Origin: Brasilonema sp. UFV-L1
GTDB taxonomy: Bacteria > Cyanobacteriota > Cyanobacteriia > Cyanobacteriales > Nostocaceae
Reading direction: 5' to 3'
Assembly (NCBI RefSeq): GCF_012912105.1
Contig: NZ_QMEA01000005.1
Coordinates: forward strand, 1 to 64,000
Length of the DNA stretch: 64,000 nt
Below the pieces are notes generated by a model. The model worked only from the letters and a program-made list of their open reading frames with translations. It was not told the origin of the DNA and made no database searches. Position 1 is the first letter of the stretch; each line of letters opens with the position of its first letter. Positions 1 through 8,665 of this stretch are shown one piece after another. The translations under genes were made by a program, and so were the position numbers.

Positions 1-24
1 TACATTGGAACATCCTTTAAGAAT

Positions 25-55
25 CCCCGTGCATTTATGCCGGGGAGTACGTCAA
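25..55 (+). mobile_element. IS200/IS605-type right-end hairpin, element body outside window
   Basis: A hairpin with arms ccccg (25-29) and cgggg (41-45) is followed by agtacgtcaa. The same arrangement, a GC-rich hairpin followed by a short tail ending in gtcaa, closes the tnpB element at 20347-20405 and occurs again at 4354-4379. I infer that this is the right end of an IS200/IS605-type element whose body lies left of the window. It could also be a chance terminator-like hairpin. Confidence 0.4.
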
Positions 56-102
56 TAAGCCGCATCTTCTGTTTTTGAACCCGTGAGTCGTGCAATGGGG
101 AA

Positions 103-972
103 TCACGGTGTGTTGGTCGGGTGTAGGACAAAATCGAATTCGGTTGTATAAAAAGGTTTGCTTTGGTTGTATGCTTTGAGTTTGTCGGGAGCCTCATGTT
201 TTTGTAGCTTGACGATGGCAGATCTGACAGCGAATGTTGTATCTGAATCGAGGTGCGGATCTCCATCTATATAGATTTGTGTCGTCAGGGGTATATACCC
301 TGCAGCACTCAACTTAAAATGGATATGGGCTGCTCGCTGGGTATGCCGCCCCAAGAGCTGGAGCACCTCACCGCACGGTCCGCTTGATGGGATGGTATAT
401 CCCACAGGCACAACTGTTTCAAATGTGTATCTGCCATCCGACTTGGTTCTGAAACGACCTCGGAAGTTACCTTTTGCCTGGGATGGATCATGAAGGTCAT
501 AGAGTCCTTTTGAATTTGATTGCCAGACATCAAGGAGCGCATTGGCAATTGGTTTACCATTCAAGTCTAAGACATGTCCTGACAAAAAGAGCGTATTGCC
601 ATCCTCATCAATCCCCAGGCGATCGCCCATGTTGCGTTCTGGTGCATCCGGTACATAAACAGGACCTTCCAGATTACTTTCGGTAGCTGTACTGTTCTGA
701 TTATGCAACAGAACCACTAGCTCTGAGATTCCCAACAAATCGAGCAGCATATGAATTTCCCCATTCGGTATTTCTTTTGTGTAGCGATCTGCCCGAATGA
801 TAAAATCGCGCAAGAGCGATAACTCCTGTTCTGTCAGATTCACCTCCCGTACGAAGGCGTGCAGATGTCGAATCAGGCTGGTATAAACTTCATAAAGGCG
901 CGGATGACTTTTGCCTCCATCGCCGTGCTCAATCACGGCTTGAGTGATATTTTCGAGAGTAATGTTTCTCAT
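103..972 (-). CDS. Intradiol ring-cleavage dioxygenase (catechol/hydroxyquinol 1,2-dioxygenase type)
   Basis: This 289-residue protein has the two parts of the catechol 1,2-dioxygenase family: an alpha-helical N-terminal dimerisation domain (about 1-100) and a beta-sandwich catalytic domain. The expected non-haem Fe(III) ligands are visible: Tyr158 (GLYDL), Tyr192 (GYTIP), and His216 and His218 (AAHIHFK), with the catalytic Arg213. Enzymes of this family open catechol or hydroxyquinol rings between the two hydroxyls using O2, giving cis,cis-muconate or maleylacetate. Length and the N-terminal domain favour the catechol/hydroxyquinol group over protocatechuate 3,4-dioxygenase; the exact substrate cannot be read. 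It lies at the end of a minus-strand series of quinone and electrophile-handling genes, which fits a role in aromatic detoxification. Such enzymes are not part of core cyanobacterial metabolism. Confidence 0.88.
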   Translation of the reverse strand: MRNITLENITQAVIEHGDGGKSHPRLYEVYTSLIRHLHAFVREVNLTEQELSLLRDFIIRADRYTKEIPNGEIHMLLDLLGISELVVLLHNQNSTATESNLEGPVYVPDAPERNMGDRLGIDEDGNTLFLSGHVLDLNGKPIANALLDVWQSNSKGLYDLHDPSQAKGNFRGRFRTKSDGRYTFETVVPVGYTIPSSGPCGEVLQLLGRHTQRAAHIHFKLSAAGYIPLTTQIYIDGDPHLDSDTTFAVRSAIVKLQKHEAPDKLKAYNQSKPFYTTEFDFVLHPTNTP

Positions 973-1092
973 GTTTATTTTCTGAATCTAAGACATTGAG
1001 AGCATCGCAATCCAAAAAGAAATGCTTAGCGTCAGCGAAATCGCGCGCTAGTTGCACCGACTTTCAGGCATGATTGCCGGATGCTCCCGTTT

Positions 1093-3675
1093 TTAGCTTA
1101 CACTTGTCTCACACTTTACCTGAAAATACTGTCGATATAACCAACAACTAGGTATTGCAAAATTGTTATCCAACTTAATCAACCCCATACTGCTTAACTT
1201 GTAAGCAACAATCGATTCTAACTTCACAGGTTGGGTAGCATTCATGACTTTAGAAACAGCAAATGCTAATTCTGGCTGCGCCTGCAAAGTTGCCCAATGA
1301 CGCTGCATATGATGGTAATAAATGCTCGTGGGTGTGGAAGCATCTTGTAGCAGTTGCCTCAAATTCACCTCTCCACGACTGAGGTGATAAAGTGTGAGGT
1401 GTATTAATGCAGGATGTCCTCCAACAATGTCCATCAGCAGCCTTGCTTCCTCATCATCTGTCCAATTGAGTTCAAAGCGTTGGGCTAAATGCTGCACCTG
1501 CTCTAAACTGAAATACGTTAATTGAATCGGTAGTCCGACATTAAATGGAGACTGATTGAGCTGCAGAGGAACATAAACTTCAGTCGAGTGAACCACAATC
1601 AGACGCAGCTTTTGCCAAATTGGTTGTCTTTTGGCATCTTCGTACCAAGAACGTAACAAAGGTAAGAATTCTTTGGCGACGTGCGGATGTTCAAAAACCT
1701 GGTGTACTTCATCCAACGCCAAAACCACAGGAGAATCAATCTGCTCTAACACATAATTTCGTAAATAAAGCGAGCAGCTGACTTTACTACCAATATCTTC
1801 ATCCCAATACTCATCTAATTTTGGTTCAAGCTCAAGCTGACGAGAGACGTTAGCACACAACCAACGCAAAAAACGATTTAAATCGCTCAAAATAGCTTGA
1901 TCAACTTGCTCTTGCAAATTCAAGCTCACTGTATGGTAGCCAATATGGTTAGCATACTCAAGAATCCTCAATAGCAGTGAGGTTTTACCCATTTCTTGAG
2001 GAGCTTTAATACGAATTAAAGCTCCTGGATTCATAATTTCTTCACAAATTTGTGTCGCAATCTCCGGTTGTTCAATGTAATAGGGAGAGCCAAGTGGGAC
2101 TAAACCGCTAGGAAAGCGAGGTAAGATTTCTTCTTTGAGATGAGAACAATAATTGACAGGAGGATTTTCTTGTGCTGTGATTTGTGGAGAAGCTTGTGCA
2201 GTCACATACGACTCTAATATCGTGCGACAGTTTTTTTTGGTCACACGCTCGCCGATAATATGAGATAATTTTTGACACAATCCTCGGGCGATAACATTCG
2301 TAAAGTAGGTAGAACTATAGCCCCCCTGTTGAGCAATTTGATTGTAAGTTTGACTTTGCCAAATACCCCGTAAAACTAAAACCTCTTTGTGATTGAGAGG
2401 GTGATTCTCGTATTCTAGAAGCTTGCTATTTAGTATCTCAATGAGTGAATCGAGAGCCGTTGTTTTAGACAAAACTGAATTGACGACTGGGAATCGGATG
2501 TTTGTTTGCACATCTTTAGCATTTCTGTTGGAAATCAGTATTGAAGAATCTGTTTTCTGTTGCCATTTATTCCATACACTTTGCTGTGACCAAATCATAG
2601 ATGGTTCAGCAGGATTTTGGAAAATCATTGGTAGCCAAGTCGCACAAGGATATTCCCCCTCTAATCCTTGCAGTCTTTCGCGTGCAGAACGCACTGCAGT
2701 ATACAAAGATTTTCCACTCGAAAACTCTGCTAGAAAATACTTTAAAAATTCTTGAGCAACCACATCCGGGACAGGCTCACGCATTACAATCACTTGTGGA
2801 ATATGCAAATCTTGGAGTTCCTGCGCTAACCCTAAACCATCACAAGAGTTGAAAATCGCTAGCTTTAACCCACGACTAATCGCTTGTCTAAGAGCATATT
2901 TCAACTGCTCAAGAGTAATCGTGTCTGTTTGATTGATTTGTAAAAATCCTTTTTCTTTACTAAAACTATGACCGGCAAAAAAGAGAATATCCCAACTTTG
3001 CTGCCATAGCTGCTCATTTAAATGATTGAGATTTGGCTCTACCAGAAACTTAATTTCTGCTTCAGTTGATAATTTCTCTAAAAGATTTTTATCACGACTA
3101 ATATCAATTCCTTCACTATTCCCAAAAGTCGCCAAAATTTTGACTTGACTTTTGCGGTTCTTGATAATCAATTTATTTGGATTTTGGTATTCTGCTGCAC
3201 TCAACGCAACTTCTGCATATGGGTAATCCTCAAAGAATTTCCATAGATGCCAAGGCAGTCGTCGCAATATATCATCGTTGGTTTCAATAACAAAGCGAAT
3301 TTCTTCAGAGGTTTTTAAATGCGTGCGTAATTGTTGGTCTATTTTGCGAAACTTTGTTGAGTTAAGCCATGTATTGATTTTTGTTGACAACAATTGACAC
3401 AAGCCATGAATATCAGCTTCTGAAATATTAGTTACATAATCTTCTTCTATTTCAAGATTATCATCGTTATCGAGACGCCAACTAAAACGTTGATAAAAAG
3501 CATAATAAACAAGCTGCCAACTTTGGTAGAGTTCAAAAATTTTGGGTGCGGCTGGTAAACTGGCAGAAAATTTCATCCGGTAGGGGTTGTCTGCTTCTCC
3601 AAGCTGTGCCGTCACCGTTGTACAGCCTTCGTGTAGGTTTCCTTGACCTAAGTTTAAAACAACTAACCTACTCAT
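1093..3675 (-). CDS. CHAT-domain protease fused to HTH and AAA-like ATPase domains
   Basis: An 860-residue protein in three parts. Residues about 170-355 form a CHAT (caspase-like, HetF-associated) peptidase domain, with catalytic His236 in FFAGHSFS and Cys278 in FNSCDG. Residues about 420-490 (LNHKEVLVLRGIW, then TYNQIAQQ) look like the helix-turn-helix found before AAA ATPases in vWA/MoxR-associated conflict systems. Residues about 515-850 form an AAA_35-like NTPase with a divergent Walker A (APQEMGKTS, 559-567) and a Walker B region (VVLALDEVHQ). The N-terminal 160 residues are a sensor-like region I cannot assign. In known systems such CHAT proteins are effectors activated by a partner; here sensing, ATPase and protease are in one chain. 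No partner gene lies beside it on the same strand. Defence or regulated cell death is inferred, not shown. Confidence 0.85.
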   Translation of the reverse strand: MSRLVVLNLGQGNLHEGCTTVTAQLGEADNPYRMKFSASLPAAPKIFELYQSWQLVYYAFYQRFSWRLDNDDNLEIEEDYVTNISEADIHGLCQLLSTKINTWLNSTKFRKIDQQLRTHLKTSEEIRFVIETNDDILRRLPWHLWKFFEDYPYAEVALSAAEYQNPNKLIIKNRKSQVKILATFGNSEGIDISRDKNLLEKLSTEAEIKFLVEPNLNHLNEQLWQQSWDILFFAGHSFSKEKGFLQINQTDTITLEQLKYALRQAISRGLKLAIFNSCDGLGLAQELQDLHIPQVIVMREPVPDVVAQEFLKYFLAEFSSGKSLYTAVRSARERLQGLEGEYPCATWLPMIFQNPAEPSMIWSQQSVWNKWQQKTDSSILISNRNAKDVQTNIRFPVVNSVLSKTTALDSLIEILNSKLLEYENHPLNHKEVLVLRGIWQSQTYNQIAQQGGYSSTYFTNVIARGLCQKLSHIIGERVTKKNCRTILESYVTAQASPQITAQENPPVNYCSHLKEEILPRFPSGLVPLGSPYYIEQPEIATQICEEIMNPGALIRIKAPQEMGKTSLLLRILEYANHIGYHTVSLNLQEQVDQAILSDLNRFLRWLCANVSRQLELEPKLDEYWDEDIGSKVSCSLYLRNYVLEQIDSPVVLALDEVHQVFEHPHVAKEFLPLLRSWYEDAKRQPIWQKLRLIVVHSTEVYVPLQLNQSPFNVGLPIQLTYFSLEQVQHLAQRFELNWTDDEEARLLMDIVGGHPALIHLTLYHLSRGEVNLRQLLQDASTPTSIYYHHMQRHWATLQAQPELAFAVSKVMNATQPVKLESIVAYKLSSMGLIKLDNNFAIPSCWLYRQYFQVKCETSVS

Positions 3676-4199
3676 AGGAGTTTGATAAAATAAAGGCTAA
3701 CTGTAGACGTAATGAATCCTTGGCAAAAATCGAGGAAATCTGATGAACGTACAAGTGTTTTGCTGTGATGGCAGCTACTTCTAGCATAGAACAGAACTAA
3801 GTCCAACGAAGTAAATATTTCTACACTCTTGATGTTTAATTTATTATCCCTATTTTAGTCAAAATCTCAATTTTTATTGATTTTTACAAATAAGTTATAT
3901 ATATTGATTGTTTTGATAAAAAAAATAACATGAATTTTTAAAACCTCTTCCTAAGCTTTTCCTGTATCCTATTTTAGTAGGAAATGACAGCGCTAAGTTT
4001 CTCAAAAACGTTTTCTTCCAGTATACTAAAATTTTTCTAAAATTTAAATTAGTATAAAACACCATACTTGAAGTAAAATTTAGCGCTTAAGAAAGTCTAG
4101 CAATTGTTTTGCTTTCGAGGATCATGAGGCGTTGTATATTTGCGGGATGAATTGAGATTTTCGACCACAGCTAAATGCATAGTTTTCGCGATACGATAT
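3676..4199. other. AT-rich intergenic region
   Basis: No coding sequence is supported. The stretch is very AT-rich (notably 3830-3960 and 4020-4080) and presumably contains the promoter of the CHAT gene, but I cannot pick a -35/-10 pair with confidence. Confidence 0.5.
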
Positions 4200-4379
4200 T
4201 AGTTTACACCGTTAAGGAAAGCACAATGCCCTATGGCAAGAGCCATAGGGAGCCAGTCGCCGTGAGAGCGGGAGACAAGGGCTGTAGCGCTGGTCTGACC
4301 AGAACAAGGGTGAGGGACGCCACATGCTACCCTTCTGTTCTTAGTCCCAGTGGCTCCCCGATAAATTGGGGAGTGTCAA
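4200..4379 (+). mobile_element. Probable IS200/IS605-type right-end remnant
   Basis: The segment starts with a hairpin (ccctatggc / gccataggg, 4227-4250). It ends with a second hairpin, ctcccc (4354-4359) and ggggag (4368-4373), followed by tgtcaa. The terminal hairpin plus gtcaa tail matches the right end of the tnpB element at 20347 and the hairpin at 25-55. No transposase reading frame remains. It lies directly against the stop codon of the quinone reductase gene. I infer an eroded or non-autonomous element end, possibly carrying an omega-RNA-like structured region; this is not proven. Confidence 0.35.
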
Positions 4380-4387
4380 ACGGATCA

Positions 4388-5089
4388 TCACTGCTTGAGT
4401 TGGAAATCTTGATCAAAATCTTTCAGAGAAGGATAGACAATCGCAGGCGTCGCATTAACCATTAACAACCGCTGCTTGTATTCTTCTAAATAGGCTTGGC
4501 GACGTTCATCTTTGATGCGACTTGCGCTCCAAACAATGAAAGGTGGCAAAACATCAAAACCCACAAAGTGAAAAATTCCGTGATTAATCGGATAGAGAAT
4601 GGTATGAATATCACCATTAACCCCGATTTCGGTGTACATGGTTAATGGACCGCCTGTGGTAAGAGACAACATAGCTTTTTTGCCTTTAAAAACCCCATTG
4701 TCATAAAATCTCCCGCCGCCATAAGTCCGCCCCATCGCAAAAACTTTATCAACCCAACCCTTGAGGATAGCAGGAAGTCCAAACCACCAAAGAGGAAACT
4801 GAAAAATCAGCACATCACACCAGTCGAGTTTCTCCATCTCCGCTTTGATATCTGGTGCAAAGCCATCAACTTCAGTAGCATACATTTCTTCTGTTTGCTG
4901 ATTATAGTAGTTCTGTTGTTTATAAGAAATAAAGTTACGGCGGTCAGAAACTGGGTTAAACTGCATCGCGTAAAGGTCAGAAATAATGACCTCATGTCCT
5001 ATGGTATGTAGTACTTCCTTAGCATAGCGAGTCAGGGCACCATTAAAACTGTTGGCTTCTGGATGGGCGTGAACAATAAAGAATTTCAT
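4388..5089 (-). CDS. NAD(P)H:quinone oxidoreductase, KefF/MdaB flavodoxin-fold family
   Basis: The 233-residue protein has a flavodoxin-like fold: MKFFIVHAHPEANSFNGAL at the N-terminus is the FMN/FAD phosphate-binding strand and loop of the NQO1/KefF family. FPLWWFGLPAILKGWVDKVF and TTGGP are the other family flavin-contacting motifs. The reaction is two-electron reduction of quinones using NAD(P)H, which avoids semiquinones. An open frame runs six codons further to a GTG at 5107, but I chose the ATG at 5089 because the conserved beta strand begins there. It is one of several minus-strand genes for handling electrophiles and quinones. Whether it acts alone or on a K+ efflux system, as E. coli KefF does, cannot be told; no kefC-like gene is present. 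Confidence 0.85.
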   Translation of the reverse strand: MKFFIVHAHPEANSFNGALTRYAKEVLHTIGHEVIISDLYAMQFNPVSDRRNFISYKQQNYYNQQTEEMYATEVDGFAPDIKAEMEKLDWCDVLIFQFPLWWFGLPAILKGWVDKVFAMGRTYGGGRFYDNGVFKGKKAMLSLTTGGPLTMYTEIGVNGDIHTILYPINHGIFHFVGFDVLPPFIVWSASRIKDERRQAYLEEYKQRLLMVNATPAIVYPSLKDFDQDFQLKQ

Positions 5090-5185
5090 CTTGATATCCC
5101 TAAACACTTATCCGAGTCTAATATGCTGCTTCTGATACAGATACTAAACCTAGAATCACGCAATGATTCGCAGCACCCTCTTTAT

Positions 5186-5233
5186 GTCCTAACGGACACG
5201 CTACGCCAACATGCGCTGCGTGTCCTTTAGGAC
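5186..5233. repeat. Long hairpin repeat
   Basis: Arms of 16 bases (5186-5201 and 5218-5233) pair with one mismatch around a 16-base loop, beginning gtcctaacgg and ending ctttaggac. It lies between the quinone reductase and GST genes. It resembles the palindromic interspersed repeats common in Nostocales, and may also act as a transcription terminator or mRNA-stabilising structure for the GST transcript. Confidence 0.7.
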
Positions 5234-5264
5234 TTACAATGATACTTTAAAAAAACCCCATCTT

Positions 5265-5972
5265 TTAGGTTGTAGGCGTCTGAATTGTTTTTGCCGACTG
5301 GTTAAATAACAAATCTCTTGACTTGTCTACATCAAGCACCTGATTTTTGAAGGCTTCTGCCTTCTCGTAAGCGCGAATTGTTGCTGGACGCGCCTGAATT
5401 GTTTCAAACCAGCGCTTAAGGTGAGGAAAGTTCTCTAACTTTTGGCTTTGGCGCTCATATGGAACAATCCACGGATAGCTGGCAATATCAGCAATGGAAT
5501 AATCGCCAGCAATAAATTCTCTATCAGCAAGCCGCTTATCTAGGACAGCGTACAAGCGTCCCGTCTCATTCACATAGCGGTTAATCGCATAGTCAATTTT
5601 CTCGGGAGCATATTGGCTGAAGTGGTGATTTTGTCCCGCCATCGGTCCTAAACCCCCCATTTGCCAAAATAGCCATTGCAGGACTTCAACGCGATCGCGT
5701 AAATTTGTTGGAATCAATTTCCCAGTTTTTTCTGCCAAATAAAGCAAGATTGCACCAGACTCAAAAACGGAAATCGGCTCACCTCCAATTGCAGGTTCGT
5801 GATCCACAATTGCCGGGATCCGATTGTTAGGAGAAATTTTGAGAAACTCAGGCTTAAACTGATCTCCAGCGCCAATGTTGACAGGAACAATTGTGTAAGG
5901 CAAACTGACTTCTTCAAGGAACATCGTGATTTTATGTCCGTTTGGTGTTGTCCAGTAATAAAGCTCAATCAT
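5265..5972 (-). CDS. Glutathione S-transferase family protein (YfcG-like)
   Basis: A 235-residue two-domain GST. The N-terminal thioredoxin-like domain runs from MIELYYWTTPNGHKITMFLEE to about residue 90, with the cis-Pro segment NNRIPAIVD and the glutathione-contacting FESGAILLYL. The all-alpha C-terminal domain includes FIAGDYSIADIASYPW, the N-capping box of GSTs. The TTPNG start and SPNNRIPAI segment are typical of the YfcG/Nu class, which in E. coli has disulfide-bond reductase activity with two glutathiones. The same-strand neighbours (quinone reductase downstream, GFA protein upstream) point to glutathione-linked detoxification, an inference from context. The ATG at 5972 matches the family start. 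Confidence 0.9.
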   Translation of the reverse strand: MIELYYWTTPNGHKITMFLEEVSLPYTIVPVNIGAGDQFKPEFLKISPNNRIPAIVDHEPAIGGEPISVFESGAILLYLAEKTGKLIPTNLRDRVEVLQWLFWQMGGLGPMAGQNHHFSQYAPEKIDYAINRYVNETGRLYAVLDKRLADREFIAGDYSIADIASYPWIVPYERQSQKLENFPHLKRWFETIQARPATIRAYEKAEAFKNQVLDVDKSRDLLFNQSAKTIQTPTT

Positions 5973-6031
5973 TGGTTGTTTCCTAATGTTTAAATGAACT
6001 GTTTGTCACAACAAGCTTATACGACTATGAG

Positions 6032-6379
6032 TCAGTCGTATGAGCGACCATCAATCAATCCAGGCTCCAACTTCAAGGAATCAACGCCTTCCAAGCAGGC
6101 GACGTTAATTGCATAAAGCTCAGGAGCAGTGCGGGGTCTGTGGAAGGGATAAATACCGCAAACTTTGCAAAAATAGTGCTTTGCTGTTTTTGTGTGAAAT
6201 TGGTAAAGTGTAAGATATTCTTCACCAGTAATGAGAGTGAATTGCTCAGCTTTCACACGATGCATAATTGCACCTCTTCTGGAGCATAAAGAGCAATTGC
6301 ACCTGACAACTGGCTCAAGATTTGTTGTCACTTCAAATTGAACTTTGCCACAATGACAGCGACCACTATACTTTTTCAT
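6032..6379 (-). CDS. GFA-family zinc-binding protein (DUF636/CENP-V fold)
   Basis: A 115-residue protein with the full cysteine signature of the GFA (glutathione-dependent formaldehyde-activating enzyme-like) family: CHCG near residue 8, CNCSLC near 29 and CKVCG near 73, which bind structural zinc. Family members resemble the enzyme that condenses formaldehyde with glutathione, but most, including single-domain proteins such as this, have no proven reaction. A frame extends two codons to a GTG at 6385; the ATG at 6379 (MKKYSGRC) was chosen. The GST gene follows 60 bases downstream on the same strand, compatible with a shared transcript and a glutathione-related role. Confidence 0.85.
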   Translation of the reverse strand: MKKYSGRCHCGKVQFEVTTNLEPVVRCNCSLCSRRGAIMHRVKAEQFTLITGEEYLTLYQFHTKTAKHYFCKVCGIYPFHRPRTAPELYAINVACLEGVDSLKLEPGLIDGRSYD

Positions 6380-6630
6380 AACCACTTAACCCACGGTTGA
6401 ACTTCCATTTCCCATATTCAAGCACTCCTGAGAATTTCTTGTGCTATGGCATTGATCAATACCCAATACCAAAACTGCTGCGATTAGGCACAGAAGAACG
6501 GGTTGGTGCAATCAACTTTGCAGCAAAGTTGATCGCACATGAGTCAATCAAATGAGCATTACTCTTTTGACTTACTGTCTACCCACAGTTTGCTCGTGTT
6601 GAATTTTTCTCAATATGGATAGTTTTCATC

Positions 6631-7302
6631 TCAACCCTCATAAGGGTTTCCCAGTCTATTCACAAAGACGTTGCGAGCAAATGGCAAACGTCCAGGATTG
6701 CGACGTGATTCTGCTGCATATCCAACAGGTACAACAACGGCGATCGCAATATCTGGATTATCCGCAGCACCAATCACTTCCTTGACTTTTTCTTCAACCC
6801 AACCATTCATAAAGCAAGTGGACAAGCCCAGACTTTCTGCTGCTAGCACCAAATGAGTTGCAGCAATCATGGCATCTTTGATGGCATACTCCCGTCGTTT
6901 GTCTCCAAGTCCTGCTTGATACTGTGGGATAGAACTTTTAAAGTAGTTTACTGTACCCTCAGTCCATGCACCAGTTGCGAGTCCCTGCTCGTAAATCGGT
7001 GTTAAGTCTTGTTCTCCAGCAGTCGCATCAGCAGCGAACACAAACGTCACAGGCGCTTCAACGATTTGCTTTTGATTGAAAGCTGCTTCAGAAAGCGCCG
7101 CCTTTTGTGCTTCATCTTGTACAAGAACAATTCGCCAATCTTGAAGATTATAGCTACTCGGCGCTGCGACAGTGAGATTTACCAGTTGCTGAAGTAGTTC
7201 TTTTGATATTGAGTCCGGTTTGAAAGTTTTGATTGAACGACGCTGATGAATAGCGCTAGGTACATCCAGAGGTTTGGTTTGAAGATTTCGTTGTTGAACC
7301 AT
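6631..7302 (-). CDS. Nitroreductase-family FMN oxidoreductase
   Basis: A 223-residue member of the nitroreductase family. The N-terminal AIHQRRSIKTFKPDSI holds the Arg-Arg-Ser FMN-phosphate motif. The AAPSSYNLQDWRIVLVQ segment is the family's APSxxNxQPW flavin-contact region. ATHLVLAAESLGLSTCFMNGW and VVPVGYAAE are the conserved helix and strand near the C-terminus. Family enzymes reduce nitroaromatics, quinones or enones with NAD(P)H, usually as dimers. The protein resembles the YdjA/YfkO-like branch more than NfsA, but substrate is not readable. Its position between GFA and old yellow enzyme genes, all on the minus strand, fits the detoxification cluster. Confidence 0.88.
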   Translation of the reverse strand: MVQQRNLQTKPLDVPSAIHQRRSIKTFKPDSISKELLQQLVNLTVAAPSSYNLQDWRIVLVQDEAQKAALSEAAFNQKQIVEAPVTFVFAADATAGEQDLTPIYEQGLATGAWTEGTVNYFKSSIPQYQAGLGDKRREYAIKDAMIAATHLVLAAESLGLSTCFMNGWVEEKVKEVIGAADNPDIAIAVVVPVGYAAESRRNPGRLPFARNVFVNRLGNPYEG

Positions 7303-7434
7303 TCGACCTATCCGTCAATTTCCAAAAAGATTATAAGATTGCATAACACCTGTTCATCATTCGTATTCTGAGCAGAGCCATGCCTATGCTCTGCCTTCAG
7401 TCTGAATTCTGAGTTGGTGAGTTCTTTTGAAAAA

Positions 7435-8550
7435 TTAGTTTGCTCCTGCTAGAGAGGGATATTGCTCTTCCACTGTAGGATAGTCAGTGTAACCCTTTTC
7501 TCCACCACCATAAAAAGTCGTCGAATCTGCCTCAGTCAGCGGTGTATTCAGAGCTATACGTCGGGGTAAATCGGGATTTGAGATAAACAGTGTCCCAAAA
7601 GAAACCAGTTCCGCTTCTCCCTTTGCCAAAACCGCGTTACCTTTTTCAGGAGTGTATTCCCCATTGACCATGAGTGTACCGTGATAGCGCTCCCGTATGT
7701 GACTGGTTCGCACCACTGTCGCCCCATGTCGGATATCTGATTCGATCGCCTCAAAAATATGCAGATATGCTAAATCAAATTGGTTCAATGCTTCGGCTGC
7801 ATAACCAAATGTGACCAGCGGATTCGAGTCTTGCATATCGTTAAATGTCCCACTAGGAGACAAGCGTACTCCAACCCGTTTTGCACCCCATACTCCAACA
7901 ACTGCCTCAGTCACCTCTAGTAGCAGTCGGGTACGATTTTCCACAGAACCGCCATATTCATCTGTACGTTTATTCGTACCATCCCGGAGAAACTGGTCAA
8001 GTAAATAACCATTAGCACTGTGAACTTCTACACCATCAAAACCAGCCGCCAGAGCATTTTCTGCTCCTTTGCGATATTGTTCGATAATTTCAGGAATCTC
8101 CGACGTTTCTAAAGCACGAGGAGTCACATATGGTTTCATGCCTTCATAGGTAAATACCTGACCCTTGGGTGCGATCGCAGAAGGTGCTAGCGGTAACTCA
8201 CCATTCGGTTGGAAATCAGGGTGTGAAATGCGTCCTACATGCCATAATTGCAGGAAAATCCTTCCTCCTTGAGCGTGTACTGCATCTGTGACTAATTTCC
8301 AACCCTCGACTTGTTCTTGTGAATGAATACCTGGTGTATAAGGATACCCTTGACCTTGTGGAGAAACCTGAGTGGCTTCAGTGATAATCAGCCCTGCGGA
8401 AGCGCGTTGAGTATAGTAGGTGGCGTTGAGTTGGTGCGGTACATTACCCTCCTTTGCACGATTACGTGTCAAGGGAGCCATCACAATACGGTTGGGCAGT
8501 TCTAAATCACCTAACTTGTAAGCAGAGAGTAAGTTGATGTTAGTGCTCAT
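7435..8550 (-). CDS. Old yellow enzyme family alkene reductase (NemA-like)
   Basis: A 371-residue TIM-barrel flavoenzyme. NRIVMAPLTRNRA at the N-terminus, LWHVGRISHPDFQPNG, and VEVHSANGYLLDQFLRDGTN are OYE signatures. The His and Asn of HSAN bind the substrate carbonyl, and the Tyr of GYLLDQ is the proton donor. These enzymes reduce activated C=C bonds of enals, enones, maleimides and nitro compounds with NAD(P)H. The start was set to ATG 8550 rather than the longer frame to 8589, because a GGAG lies about nine bases upstream and the protein then begins MSTNINLLS. It is flanked by nitroreductase and SDR genes on the same strand. Confidence 0.93.
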   Translation of the reverse strand: MSTNINLLSAYKLGDLELPNRIVMAPLTRNRAKEGNVPHQLNATYYTQRASAGLIITEATQVSPQGQGYPYTPGIHSQEQVEGWKLVTDAVHAQGGRIFLQLWHVGRISHPDFQPNGELPLAPSAIAPKGQVFTYEGMKPYVTPRALETSEIPEIIEQYRKGAENALAAGFDGVEVHSANGYLLDQFLRDGTNKRTDEYGGSVENRTRLLLEVTEAVVGVWGAKRVGVRLSPSGTFNDMQDSNPLVTFGYAAEALNQFDLAYLHIFEAIESDIRHGATVVRTSHIRERYHGTLMVNGEYTPEKGNAVLAKGEAELVSFGTLFISNPDLPRRIALNTPLTEADSTTFYGGGEKGYTDYPTVEEQYPSLAGAN

Positions 8551-8600
8551 GAGTGAAATCTCCAAATTCTGTACTAAATCAAAAATCAAAATTCCTAATT

Positions 8601-8665
8601 CAGTTATCAGTTATCAGTTATCAGTGAGCAGATGCATGAAACTGGTAACTGGTGACTGGTAACTG
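8601..8665. repeat. Short tandem repeat of the gttatca type
   Basis: Three copies of the heptamer agttatc run from 8601 to 8625, followed by degenerate taactggt/gactggt units up to the SDR stop codon. A related cagttatcag / ctgataact cluster occurs at 52495-52553. This is the short tandemly repeated repetitive DNA common in heterocystous cyanobacteria. Confidence 0.75.

Noticed and set aside
4175-4465. 96-residue plus-strand frame before the quinone reductase
   Set aside because: Overlaps hairpins and an IS-like end and runs into the opposite-strand gene; better explained as non-coding element sequence.
8601-8665. CRISPR-like array from repeated gttatca units
   Set aside because: Units are contiguous heptamers without spacers; ordinary tandem repeat.
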